The notes under the pieces: model-generated
Database searches by the model: none
Told to the model about the DNA's origin: nothing
The model's input: the letters and a program-made list of their open reading frames with translations, nothing else
Shown here: one piece after another, positions 15,338 through 23,689 of the stretch
How the letters are laid out: every line of letters starts with the position of its first letter
How positions within the stretch are numbered: the first letter of the stretch is position 1
Made by a program: the position numbers and the translations under genes
Origin: JBOGOC01 sp050747525
GTDB taxonomy: Bacteria > Acidobacteriota > Polarisedimenticolia > JACPZX01 > DASXTC01
Direction of reading: 5' to 3'
Assembly: GCA_050747525.1 (NCBI GenBank)
Contig: JBOGOC010000063.1
Coordinates: forward strand, 49,694 to 113,693
DNA: 64,000 nt

Positions 15338-15976
15338 ATGCACAGGAAGAGCTGGTTCCTTGGTCCCATGGCGGTCTTCGCCGCCGTCATTCTGTCGACC
15401 GCGGCCTGGGGCGGAGCGGCGGTCGATCCGTCCGTCGTCGAGGACGACCCGTCGGCACCGGTTGCCGGCAATGGTCACGTGGAGGTGGCCACCGGTGGGT
15501 ACTTCTTCATCATCCCCAAGGACTTCAACGGGGGGATCTTCGGAACGATGACCGACATCGAGAATCGGCTGCAGTTCAACGCCAAGCTGGACGCCGACGG
15601 CTCCGTCTCGGGCTGGTACAACTACGAACAGTCCGCCGACGGCGTCACCTTGAAGTTCGCCGGCCCCGTGACATGCATGAGGATCTACGACACGCCAGTG
15701 TTGCCGCGCACTCCCGAGATCCCGGCCCTGACGCAGAACCGGGTGAAGTGGGGAGGGCGCGTCGATCACTCCAATGACCCGACCATCCCGGTCGGGACCT
15801 TCATGTGGTTCCACTCGATGGACAACGGTGAAGGGGCGAGCGGCTGGTCGGACTCAAGCAGCCTCCCGGCCATAGGTGACGAGGCGACCAACATCCGCTT
15901 CTGCAACAGCGACCGCGTTCCCGGCGCCGCCACGGGCCCCCATCGCGTGGGTGGAGGGAATATCCAGGTCCGCTAG
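15338..15976 (+). CDS. secreted protein of unknown function
   Basis: A 212-residue protein with a signal peptide (~residues 1-26, WFLGPMAVFAAVILSTAAWG) and a Val/Asp/Gly-rich beta domain: HVEVATGGYFFI, RLQFNAKLDADGSVSGWYNY, VTLKFAGPVTCMRIYD. This layout, a hydrophobic-strand domain with 'FNA.L.ADGSVSG', recurs in small secreted proteins of Actinobacteria and Acidobacteria, often after a variable region; no function is established. Two cysteines (VTCM and RFCNSD) could pair. GGAGGAGG precedes the ATG. It is divergent from the LytS kinase gene, 180 bases away, so it could share that system's control region. Confidence 0.65.
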   Translation: MHRKSWFLGPMAVFAAVILSTAAWGGAAVDPSVVEDDPSAPVAGNGHVEVATGGYFFIIPKDFNGGIFGTMTDIENRLQFNAKLDADGSVSGWYNYEQSADGVTLKFAGPVTCMRIYDTPVLPRTPEIPALTQNRVKWGGRVDHSNDPTIPVGTFMWFHSMDNGEGASGWSDSSSLPAIGDEATNIRFCNSDRVPGAATGPHRVGGGNIQVR

Positions 15977-16125
15977 ACGGAATGGCCGTCTCCTCCGCGA
16001 GGGCTGCCCCGGCGCGGAGGGCCGCCTGACGGGGGAGACGGCCACCCCCCCTCTCATCCGGCGGAATCCCGCTCCCTGCACGGAGTTTGACCTGACCTCG
16101 TGCGGGACTCATCTTCTGGGCCGTC

Positions 16126-17610
16126 ATGTCCGCCGCCCCTGGATATCCAGATCGGAGAATCGAGCCCGAGTTCCTCGGCCCGCTCGGTGAGAGGCCGCTG
16201 GCCGACGGGTCCGGCCCGGCCGGCCCGGACGAGATCTTTCCTGGGGCATCGGCCTTCCTGAGCCGGCGCCAGCAGCAGCGGCGCCGGGCGCAATGGGACC
16301 TCGTCAGGCCGCTGGCCGGCAAGCTGCTCGAGCCGGCCGAGCACGTGGTGTACGTGGCCCACGGGGTGCAGGTCCCTCCGATTCTTCACACGCTCAGCAT
16401 GGGAGCGATAGCGCTTGCCTATCACCAGGTCATCCTGGTGTTCACCGACAAGCGCATCATCGAGGTGCTGCTGGGCTTTCAGGGAAGGAAGGCTGCGACG
16501 CGCCTGCGCTCCTTCCCGTGGATGAGCGTCAAGGGCGTCAAGCTGAAGTTCGGCAAGCTGACGGTCGCGCCGGTGCAGGGAAGAAAGCAGGCCTGGCGCG
16601 TGCCCGTGCGCGGGGATCGAAAGCTCCTGGCCCTGCTGATGCCGCGGGTCAAGCCCCTGCTGATGCCGCAAGGGGCCATGACGGCCAACCCCATCCCGCT
16701 GGTTCACTGTCCCGGATGCGGCTCGACCCTGAGCGACGCCGCACCGCCTTCGTGCGAGTCATGCCGCATCACCTTCCGATCGCCCCGGCTGGCCGCGGCG
16801 CTCTCGATGGCGTTCCCGGGCGCCGGCCTTCTCTACGCCGGCCATCCGTTCCTGGCGGCCGCCGATTTTCTCGGCGAGGTGATCCTTTATCTGCTGTTCC
16901 TGATGCTGATAGTCGAGGCGGAGCCAAGCACGGCCATGATCGTGATCGCCGTGGGTGCGGTCCTGTTCATCATGACCAAGCTGGAGAGCGTCCACCTGAG
17001 CCGCATCCTGTCTGCGCGCAGCAAGCCGGAGCCGGAACCGCGCCGCAACCGGTACCGGCGCTTCGGCCTCATCGGAGCCCTGGCGTCCCTGATCGTCATC
17101 GGCGGCGCCTTCCCCTTGATGGGCGCGGGCCGGCCCGTGGTGGATCGTGACCTGGACGTCGTTGGGGAGGGGAATCTCTGGGAGAAGAACCCGGAGAGAG
17201 CGGAGTGGGTCGCCTTCGCGGGAGACCCCACCGCACGGTCGCAGTGGTCCCACGCCGACGGCTCGATGATCACGCTGTTCGCGTATCCCCAGAGGCTGAT
17301 GGACAGCACGAGCGAGTTCCGCAACAGCCTGAGGGCCGAATTCCTCCAGCGGGGCGTCACGATCCTGAAGGATGACGAGGACGTGCCCTCGCCCTTCCGG
17401 GGCTTCCGGTTCGTGATGACCGAGCCCACCGAGGACGGAAATACCCTTGCGCAGGCGCACTACTTCGTCGTGGACGAGGACAATCGGGACATCCACCACG
17501 TGCTGGCGGCGGCCATCGAGCCGGACGGATCCGTGTCCGAGGCGCTCGCCGGCGACCTCCTGACACACGCACGGTGGTCGGACACCCGGGAGCCTGCGCC
17601 CGCTCCCTAG
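16126..17610 (+). CDS. membrane protein with PH-like and zinc-ribbon segments
   Basis: This 494-residue protein has an unusual order. Residues ~65-180 look like a bacterial PH-like beta domain (VVYVAHGVQVPP, VILVFTDKRIIEVLL). A zinc-ribbon follows at ~190-215 (CPGCGS...CESCR). Then come transmembrane helices: LAAALSMAFPGAGLLYAG, VILYLLFLMLIVEA, AMIVIAVGAVLFIM, and IGALASLIVIGGAFPLMG after a basic loop. The C-terminal ~130 residues are extracytoplasmic or soluble, with beta character. Gated or scaffold functions are possible but unsupported. The ATG has no clear Shine-Dalgarno. A tight gap separates it from the S41 protease gene downstream. Confidence 0.65.
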   Translation: MSAAPGYPDRRIEPEFLGPLGERPLADGSGPAGPDEIFPGASAFLSRRQQQRRRAQWDLVRPLAGKLLEPAEHVVYVAHGVQVPPILHTLSMGAIALAYHQVILVFTDKRIIEVLLGFQGRKAATRLRSFPWMSVKGVKLKFGKLTVAPVQGRKQAWRVPVRGDRKLLALLMPRVKPLLMPQGAMTANPIPLVHCPGCGSTLSDAAPPSCESCRITFRSPRLAAALSMAFPGAGLLYAGHPFLAAADFLGEVILYLLFLMLIVEAEPSTAMIVIAVGAVLFIMTKLESVHLSRILSARSKPEPEPRRNRYRRFGLIGALASLIVIGGAFPLMGAGRPVVDRDLDVVGEGNLWEKNPERAEWVAFAGDPTARSQWSHADGSMITLFAYPQRLMDSTSEFRNSLRAEFLQRGVTILKDDEDVPSPFRGFRFVMTEPTEDGNTLAQAHYFVVDEDNRDIHHVLAAAIEPDGSVSEALAGDLLTHARWSDTREPAPAP

Positions 17611-17658
17611 CAACGAATATTCTGCGACACCTGCGGCCCGACCGCCGTTTCTACAACG

Positions 17659-18900
17659 ATGAGGAAGTCAACGTTCGCGGTCGTCGCCGTTCTTCTGCCC
17701 ATTTGCCTGCTGCCGGCGGCCTCCCGGGATCCGGCGCCCACAAAAGCCGAGTGGCAGGAGGACCTCCGGTATCTCGCGCGGGAGCTGCCGAAGCGCCACA
17801 AGAACCTGTTTCACACCGTCCCGCGGGCCCGGTTCGAGCAGGCCGTCGCCGATCTCGAGGCGGCCATTCCGTCTCTCGCCGACCACCAGATCATCGTGAA
17901 AATGGGGCAGATCGCGGCCAGCGTCGGCGACGGGCACACCGGGGTGCACCTGCCACCCAGCTTCAGGCGCTACCCGCTCGGGTTGTTCTGGTTCGGCAAC
18001 GAGCTGCGCGTCACGGCGGCCATCAAAGAGTATGAAGGGGCGCTCGGAATGCGCGTCGTCAGGATCGGCGGTCTGAGCATCGAGGACGTGCAGGCGCGCG
18101 TGTCCACCTGCTTCCCGTCGGCCGAGAACGAGAACCCGTGGTACGTGATGAGCACCAGCCCCGCCTTCATCCTCCGGCCGGAGGTGCTTCACGCGCTGGC
18201 CGTGGTGCCGGATCTCGAGCGTGCGCCGTTCACGTTCGAGAACGACCAGGGGCAGCAGATCACGCTCGACGTGATCCCTGCCGTCCAGGACGGAACCCTC
18301 AACGCGCGGCTGATTCGCGCGGCGGCCTCCGAGCCGCTCAACCGCCAGAGGAGAGACGAGAAGTTCTGGTTCACGTACCTGCCGGACTCCCGGACCGTCT
18401 ACGTGAGCTTCAGGGGTTACGACGGGCTCGGCTCGAACGCGCGCGAGCTCTACAAGTTCATCGACGGCAAGGCAACGGATCGGCTCGTGATTGACCTGCG
18501 CCAGAATGGTGGCGGCGACTTCTTCCAGGGGCGCAAGCATCTCATCGAGCCGCTCAGGGAACGTCCCGGCCTCAACCAGAAGGGGAAGGTGTTCGTGGCC
18601 ATCGGCCGCCAGACCTTCTCCGCCGCGATGGTCAACGCCATCGACTTCCGCAAGGAGACCAACGCGCTGCTCGTGGGTGAGCCGATCGGCGAAAGGCCCA
18701 ACAGCTATTCCGAGAACGACGAGATGACGTTGCCGAATTCAGGCGTCGTCCTGTCCTACTCGACCCGGTACTACAAATTCCTGGACGAAGACGTGCCGGC
18801 CGTCTTGCCCGACCAGAGAATCGATCCCAGCTGGGCCGACTACAAGGGCGGGCGAGATCCGGTCATGGAGTGGATCCTGGCCTACCGGTCAGGGGGATGA
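17659..18900 (+). CDS. exported S41-family peptidase-like protein
   Basis: A 413-residue protein with signal peptide MRKSTFAVVAVLLPICLL. It has a tail-specific protease core: GDGHTGVHLP, DLRQNGGGD (oxyanion region), and the catalytic serine in GRQTFSAAMVN. The lysine of the Ser/Lys dyad is probably in AIDFRKETN. S41 members process or degrade proteins in the periplasm. No clear PDZ domain is seen, so this is the shorter interphotoreceptor-retinoid-binding-like group. Start lies 49 bases after the previous gene. Its last 38 bases overlap the converging monooxygenase gene. The ATG shows no good Shine-Dalgarno. Confidence 0.8.
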   Translation: MRKSTFAVVAVLLPICLLPAASRDPAPTKAEWQEDLRYLARELPKRHKNLFHTVPRARFEQAVADLEAAIPSLADHQIIVKMGQIAASVGDGHTGVHLPPSFRRYPLGLFWFGNELRVTAAIKEYEGALGMRVVRIGGLSIEDVQARVSTCFPSAENENPWYVMSTSPAFILRPEVLHALAVVPDLERAPFTFENDQGQQITLDVIPAVQDGTLNARLIRAAASEPLNRQRRDEKFWFTYLPDSRTVYVSFRGYDGLGSNARELYKFIDGKATDRLVIDLRQNGGGDFFQGRKHLIEPLRERPGLNQKGKVFVAIGRQTFSAAMVNAIDFRKETNALLVGEPIGERPNSYSENDEMTLPNSGVVLSYSTRYYKFLDEDVPAVLPDQRIDPSWADYKGGRDPVMEWILAYRSGG

Positions 18901-19918
18901 CCTCGGCCGCGAAACGCTCCATCTCTTCCGCCTGCGGGCTGAACTGCAGGAGCATCAGGTCCACGCCGGCGCGGGCGAACTCGTCGAGGCGGCCGGCAAT
19001 ACGTTCCGGGCTCCCCACCAGGCCGCTGCGCAGCCCGCGGTTCGACACGGAGTAGTCCTCCAGGCTGAGACGCCGCTCGAGCTGTGTGCCGGCCAGCCAC
19101 TGCTGGTAGTTGCCGTAGCCGGCGGCGCTGGCCCGTACGTTGGTGATGCGCTCCACCTCGCGTGTGGCCTCCTCGTCCGTGCGCCGGCACACGGCGTATC
19201 CCGCCACTCCGAACAGCAGGGGCGGGGCGCCGGGAGAGAGGGCCTCCCTCCGCCGACTCAGGTCGGCGATCTTGGCCGCGATCGTCTGGGGAGGATCGCC
19301 GTGCATCACGTAGGCATCGGCGTCGCGGGCGATCATGTCCTTGGCCGCCTCGGATTCTCCGCCAGCGTAGATGGTCGGCCTCGGCGTGCGCACGGGTTTG
19401 GGGGAGAGGCGGGCGTCCTCGATCCGGTAGTGCCGGCCGGCGTAAGAGAAGCGCGGCTGTCTCCACATCCCGTCCACCACGGCGAGCCACTCCTCGGTGC
19501 GCGCGTAGCGGGCATCGTGCGTGTCGAACGGGATGCCATACTGGGTGGCCTCGTCCTTCCACCAGGACGAGACGACGTTGAGGGCCAGCCGGCCGCCGGA
19601 GATCCGATCGATGTTGGCGGCCTGCTTGGCCAGCAGGGCGGGATGGTGGAAGGTCGGCCGGACGGCCACCATCAGCTCGAGCCGGTGCGTCACGGCGGCC
19701 AGGGCGGCCGCGGTGGTCCAGGCATCGAGAGCCGGCGCGTCAGGCCCCTTGATGTCATTGAGATTCAGCTCGGCCACCAGAGTCAGATCGAAGCCGATCT
19801 GCTCGCTGCGGGTGGCCAGGCGGCTGACGTAGTCCCAGGTGGCGGCCATCGCCTCGTCCTCCACGTTGCGCAGCCAGCCGCCGAACACGGGGAGCCAGTA
19901 TCCGAACCGGAGGCTCAT
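18863..19918 (-). CDS. LLM-class flavin-dependent monooxygenase (SsuD-like)
   Basis: A 351-residue bacterial luciferase-like TIM-barrel enzyme that uses reduced FMN and O2. Hallmarks: FGYWLPVFGG at the start, DRISGGRLALNVVSSWW (the family's most conserved segment), the YAGGESEAA region, and FARAGVDLMLLQFSP near the C-terminus. The SsuD-type layout fits oxygenation of alkanesulfonates or other organosulfur or nitrogen compounds, but no flavin reductase or sulfonate transporter is nearby. ATG at 19918 overlaps the stop of the ATP-grasp gene (ATGA), so both enzymes are made together and may act in sequence on one metabolite. Converges on the S41 gene. Confidence 0.88.
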   Translation of the reverse strand: MSLRFGYWLPVFGGWLRNVEDEAMAATWDYVSRLATRSEQIGFDLTLVAELNLNDIKGPDAPALDAWTTAAALAAVTHRLELMVAVRPTFHHPALLAKQAANIDRISGGRLALNVVSSWWKDEATQYGIPFDTHDARYARTEEWLAVVDGMWRQPRFSYAGRHYRIEDARLSPKPVRTPRPTIYAGGESEAAKDMIARDADAYVMHGDPPQTIAAKIADLSRRREALSPGAPPLLFGVAGYAVCRRTDEEATREVERITNVRASAAGYGNYQQWLAGTQLERRLSLEDYSVSNRGLRSGLVGSPERIAGRLDEFARAGVDLMLLQFSPQAEEMERFAAEVIPLTGRPGSTP

Positions 19919-20889
19919 GACGCCCTCCCGCCGGCCCGCTCCATCAGGGCATCCACCAGGCGCTCGGTGGGGTCGAAGCCGACCACGCGAACCGGATCAG
20001 CCACGAAGTTGGACAGGGCGTTGACGTCATAGAAGTACGGGCGGCCATCCCGCTCGCTCTCCAGGTACTCGATCCCGCCGACGTCGAGCCGCGCCGCGAC
20101 GGCAATCCTCTCAACCGCCTCGACAATCCAGGAGGGCGGATCGAACCGTTCGACGGAGACGCCGGCCTTCTGCGCCCCCGCGGGGCAGGCTGCGCTCTCC
20201 AGCGCCTGGCCCTCGACGGTCCTGCAGATGTCGGCCGGGCAGAGATCGAAGCCCGCATCCTGCTCGAGGTGGACCCGGATGCCGTACAGGTAGCGCCCTT
20301 CGAGCGTCTCGACCCGCACGATGCTGCCGCCGCGGGGAGAGTGGTACTCCTGCAGGAGCAGCGTGTGATCGAGCCCGGGATCGATGGCGTCCGACCTGAC
20401 CGCCGCCTCGAGCGTCTCTGGTGTGTCGAAGCGCACGATGCCCGCGCCGCTGCCGCCGATGTTCGGCTTGACCAGCAGCGGGAAGACGAGGCCTTCGGCG
20501 GCCTCGGAGAGAAGCAACGGATGGTTCACCACGCGCGTGCGCGGCACGGGCAGCCCGAGCCGCTCCAGCAGCGACACCTGGAGCGCCTTGCTCGTCTCGA
20601 CGGTGAACGCGGCGAGGCCATTGAACACGGGTGTTCCGAGAGCCTCGAGGTGAGCGAGGTAGTGCAGCGTGTACAGGATGGCGCCGCCGTGGCCCCGCTT
20701 CCAGGCGGACGGGCTCATCCGGTTGAAGAGGAGAGGCCGGCCGTTCGACGCCGGCGAGGTGGCGGGATCGAAGCGGTGCAGGCCGGCGTCCAGGCGCAAA
20801 CAGCGCAGGCCCCGGCGGTCCAGCTCCTGGAAGAGCGGCGCGAACCAGTGAGGGTGCTCGTAATAGACGGCGATCGGCAAGGCGTGCAT
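19915..20889 (-). CDS. RimK-like ATP-grasp ligase
   Basis: A 324-residue ATP-grasp fold enzyme forming an acyl-phosphate and then an amide or related bond. Seen: FPLLVKPNIGGSGAGIVRF (ATP-grasp Lys and Gly-rich loop), LLQEYHSPRGGSIVRVE, and the metal-binding end FYDVNALSNFV. The N-terminus HALPIAVYYEHPHWFAPLFQELDRRG is unlike RimK proper. Substrates could be peptides or small carboxylates, as in natural-product or cofactor tailoring. ATG at 20889 has AAGGAGGTCCC upstream and gives a clean N-terminus; a longer upstream frame is not needed. A terminator lies just upstream at 20931-20963. Confidence 0.85.
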   Translation of the reverse strand: MHALPIAVYYEHPHWFAPLFQELDRRGLRCLRLDAGLHRFDPATSPASNGRPLLFNRMSPSAWKRGHGGAILYTLHYLAHLEALGTPVFNGLAAFTVETSKALQVSLLERLGLPVPRTRVVNHPLLLSEAAEGLVFPLLVKPNIGGSGAGIVRFDTPETLEAAVRSDAIDPGLDHTLLLQEYHSPRGGSIVRVETLEGRYLYGIRVHLEQDAGFDLCPADICRTVEGQALESAACPAGAQKAGVSVERFDPPSWIVEAVERIAVAARLDVGGIEYLESERDGRPYFYDVNALSNFVADPVRVVGFDPTERLVDALMERAGGRAS

Positions 20890-20930
20890 GGGACCTCCTT
20901 CTGTTCGCCGCGCCGCCGGATCCGGACAAC

Positions 20931-20963
20931 AAAAAACCCGCTTCCGGCGGCGCCGTCGGCGGG
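20931..20963 (-). terminator. intrinsic terminator or attenuator ahead of the ATP-grasp gene
   Basis: Minus strand: CCCGC (20963-20959) pairs with GCGGG (20941-20937) around a GC-rich inner hairpin, then TTTTTT (20936-20931). It is 158 bases after the stop of the upstream Ntn-hydrolase gene and 42 bases before the ATP-grasp start. It probably ends the upstream operon; conditional read-through is also possible. Confidence 0.7.
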
Positions 20964-21121
20964 TCTGAAGTCTCTCGGAACCTGTGCTTGCTCTTATGCC
21001 CGGGCTCGGTCTCCTCCATTCCCGCGATGGCGGGGACAACAACAGCACATGGAGAGAGCTCGAGCGGGAATCATGCACGGAAGGTACGGCGGGATCATGG
21101 ATCGGTCAAGGGAGGAGGTAG

Positions 21122-22206
21122 CTACTTCTCGGCCGGCTTCGACGGTGCGCAGGCTGAATTGAGCGGCTGCGCGGCCACCGATTCGATCTCCTGGCGCGGG
21201 CTGTCTTTCAGGAACGACACCTTTCCGTAGGCGCCGGTGATCAGCTTCAGGTTCGCCTCATGCGTCCAGGAGACGAAATGCCCCGTGACGTCGCCCGACA
21301 GGGCGCCGTTGACGTCCGGCAGCATCATGACCGGCCCGCCGCACGCCAGATCGAAGCGCGACAGCGCCAGGGTCCTGACGGGCTGGTGGGCCGACGTGCG
21401 GAAATGCACCTCGCGCCGCGGCATGTCGTACACAATGCTCCACTGCGTGGCCGGCCCCTGCGCCACCTCGGCCAGGATCTCGAACGCGGCGGGCACGAGC
21501 GGGGCGCTTCCCTGACGGCGCGGCTCGAGCATGTCCGCGGCCCGCGCGAAGCGGGAGAGCGATCCGGAGTTCCGGGCACCCGCCCCCTGGTCGCCCCCCT
21601 GGCCGCGGGATCGCATCCAACTCAGTGACGAGGCGTAGGTGTCGTTGGCCAGCACCGGCACCGTGAGCGCGGCTCCGGTGTGCACGACCGGACGTCCCTC
21701 GAGAAACTCGATCGTGGCGGCGGCTCCGGTGGCATCCGCCACCAGGTAATGCAGCGTCACCGTGCCGGAGACGCGCACATCGTCGAGATGCTGGATCACC
21801 GAGGCCACGCCGTCGCGTAGATCCAATGATACTGGATCCATTCCAGCACGCGCACCTCGGGCCTGCCGTCGGCGGGCGGATAGCGCGCTTCATCGAGCCA
21901 CATCAGCTCGACGACGAGCCCCTTCTCGTTCATGCCGCCCATGGGGTAGTCGCGGCCGAACTGGTTGAACGTGACGCTGCCGAACGCCGAGACCCAGCTG
22001 GCCGGACGTCCCTTGCGCAGGGAGGTCTTGGACAAGCCGCGCTGATTGACCAGGACCATGCCGTCGCCGATCTCGAAGTCGTAGTTACGGCCGAACACGG
22101 CCTCGCTCCCGCGCACCAGGCAGAAGGTGGTGCAGGCGGAGGCCTCGCGGGGCAGCAGCAGCGCCGCCAGGGCGCAGGCCATCGCCGCACGGCGCGCGCG
22201 GCTCAC
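21122..22206 (-). pseudogene. Ntn-hydrolase of the choloylglycine/linear amide hydrolase family, frameshifted
   Basis: Two frames together make a nearly complete PVA/BSH-like enzyme. First: GTG at 22206, a signal peptide (AMACALAALLLPREASA) and the N-terminal nucleophile Cys in ACTTFCLVRG, then GRNYDFEIGDGMVLVNQRG and WIQYH, where the frame stops at 21796. Second: continuing at 21122 frame with SLDLRDGVASVIQHL... to PSRQEIES-type tail. Relatives read WIQYQLD, so one base was lost near 21827. The upstream GTG overlaps the DinB stop by 4 bases (GTGA). Frames are otherwise clean, so a recent mutation or a sequence error is possible. Family members hydrolyse amide bonds of bile salts, penicillin V or acyl-homoserine lactones; here the substrate is unknown. 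Confidence 0.75.
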
Positions 22207-22691
22207 GGGCGTCCCTCCAGGATGCGCTCGCGCAGCGACCGCACCGCCCCCAGGTGGTCGGCGTCGTGCTCCCGCATCATCTCGAGAATCGATCCCAGGG
22301 TCACGGGGCCCGTCTTCTCCAGCGTCCCGGGGCGGGCCAGGTCCTGATCGGTGGCGTCCGCGACGGCCTCGGTGGCCAGCCTGCGCGCCCGCGCGAACCC
22401 TTCGTAGCCCGGCTGCAGCGGCTGTTCGTTATAGCGGCGCTCCGCCGCCAGCCGGTCGCCATCGATGTCCGGGAGCACCGGATGGGGCTCGGCGCGCAGG
22501 CGCCGCACGCGCACCAGGTAGCCCTCCTCCTCGATGTCACGCAGGTGCCAGACGTTCTCCAGGATCGAGAACTCCGAGGCCGAGGGCTTCCAGGCCAGGT
22601 CGCCTGGAGTGAGTCCGTCCAGGAGGCGCGCCAGGGAGATCGGCGTCTTCTTCAGCTCCGACACCAGGGGAGGGAGGCCGGCGGCGTTCAT
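22203..22691 (-). CDS. DinB-family protein
   Basis: A 162-residue four-helix DinB/YfiT-like protein. It shows the typical entry VSELKKTPISLARLLDGLTPGDLAWKP and three potential metal-binding histidines: VWHLRDIEEEG, and HDADHLGAVRSL near the C-terminus. DinB proteins bind divalent metals and many act as thiol S-transferases or in stress response; the specific role here is unknown. It starts with ATG at 22691 overlapping the upstream TGA (ATGA). Its own stop overlaps the GTG of the Ntn-hydrolase gene, so it sits as the third gene of a tightly coupled unit. Confidence 0.82.
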   Translation of the reverse strand: MNAAGLPPLVSELKKTPISLARLLDGLTPGDLAWKPSASEFSILENVWHLRDIEEEGYLVRVRRLRAEPHPVLPDIDGDRLAAERRYNEQPLQPGYEGFARARRLATEAVADATDQDLARPGTLEKTGPVTLGSILEMMREHDADHLGAVRSLRERILEGRP

Positions 22692-23689
22692 GCGGCGTTC
22701 TTCTTCGCCCAGACCGTGAAGGCGGTCTGCAGCTCGTCCGCCGACATCTTTATCTCCTTGTAGAAGTCGTCGGCAGTGGTGTCCTCGCGGATCTCGCGCG
22801 CCAGGTACTTCGCGAACCCGGCCGCGTGCGACCCCTCGTCTGCGGTCATCAGGAAGCGCACCAGCAGCCAGGCGGCTGCGTACCGCTCCATCGTCCGCTC
22901 CGCGTAGAACCTGCCCAGATCCTGAATGCGGATGAGCCCATCGAGAGACTCGGCCTCTCCCGACTTCAGCAGCTTGAGGTAGGCGCGGGCCTGATCCCTG
23001 CCCAGCCCGCTGCCCGTCGCGGGCTTTCCCTTGGTCAGGATGACGTTCTTGGAGCCCGTCTTCGACGGAACATACGCTCCCGACTCCTCGCGCAGCATGT
23101 AGCCATAGTAGTTGGCCATCCCTTCGGCGATCCACGGCATGGGCTCCACGTCCAAGCCGTAGAGGCGCTGCATCACCAGCTGATGCGTCGCCTCGTGCAC
23201 CAGCACGTCGGGCAGCTCGGCCAGCCCCACCGTGTCGGTGTGCATGGCCACGACGTCCAGGTAGGGCGTGTAGTGACCGATCAGGTTCGAGGAAGCCTTG
23301 CGCTGCGACTCGTCTTCGCCGAAGAGCTGCTTGTACTTGAAGCGGGAATAGAAGAGATAGATGTGGGAGACCTGGTCGTAGGGTCGCATCTCGATCTTGC
23401 CCGTCCAGTCCCGATCGAACTGCTCGCGGAGGCTTTCCAGGAGATCGACCGCCTTGCGCGCGACGCAACGCGGGTCATCGGTCTTGACCTTGTAGTGCTT
23501 ACCGACGGCCGAGTCGTAGGACTTGTCGTAGATCAGCTCGTCGGCGGCCTTGACGAAGGCCTCGGCCAGGGCCGGGTCGGGGACTTCGGCCCGCGGAGCG
23601 GCCCCACCGCCCATCAGGACGGCGAGAAGAACCCCGCTCAGGATCGACCGTGCCCGCATGCGCCAGCCTACCACGATCGGGCGGCTCAT
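22688..23689 (-). CDS. exported DUF1570-type putative zinc metallopeptidase
   Basis: A 333-residue protein with signal peptide (residues ~9-33, MRARSILSGVLLAVLMGGGAAP). The motif VLVHEATHQLVMQRL contains the HExxH zinc site with HEATHQ, diagnostic of the DUF1570/gluzincin-like group; PMPWIAEGMANYYGY supplies the third ligand Glu. It probably cleaves peptides outside the cytoplasm; no substrate is known. The start could be 23689, which makes ATGA overlap with the preceding stop, or 23659 (a shorter signal peptide). I choose 23689 on the coupling argument. Lies between the BNR-repeat and DinB genes. Confidence 0.75.
   Translation of the reverse strand: MSRPIVVGWRMRARSILSGVLLAVLMGGGAAPRAEVPDPALAEAFVKAADELIYDKSYDSAVGKHYKVKTDDPRCVARKAVDLLESLREQFDRDWTGKIEMRPYDQVSHIYLFYSRFKYKQLFGEDESQRKASSNLIGHYTPYLDVVAMHTDTVGLAELPDVLVHEATHQLVMQRLYGLDVEPMPWIAEGMANYYGYMLREESGAYVPSKTGSKNVILTKGKPATGSGLGRDQARAYLKLLKSGEAESLDGLIRIQDLGRFYAERTMERYAAAWLLVRFLMTADEGSHAAGFAKYLAREIREDTTADDFYKEIKMSADELQTAFTVWAKKNAA

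Noticed and set aside
20111..21019. ORF starting MEETEPGHK on the minus strand before the ATP-grasp gene, as a leader peptide
   Set aside because: It overlaps the terminator and runs into a shadow frame of the ligase; no ribosome site or conserved peptide is evident.
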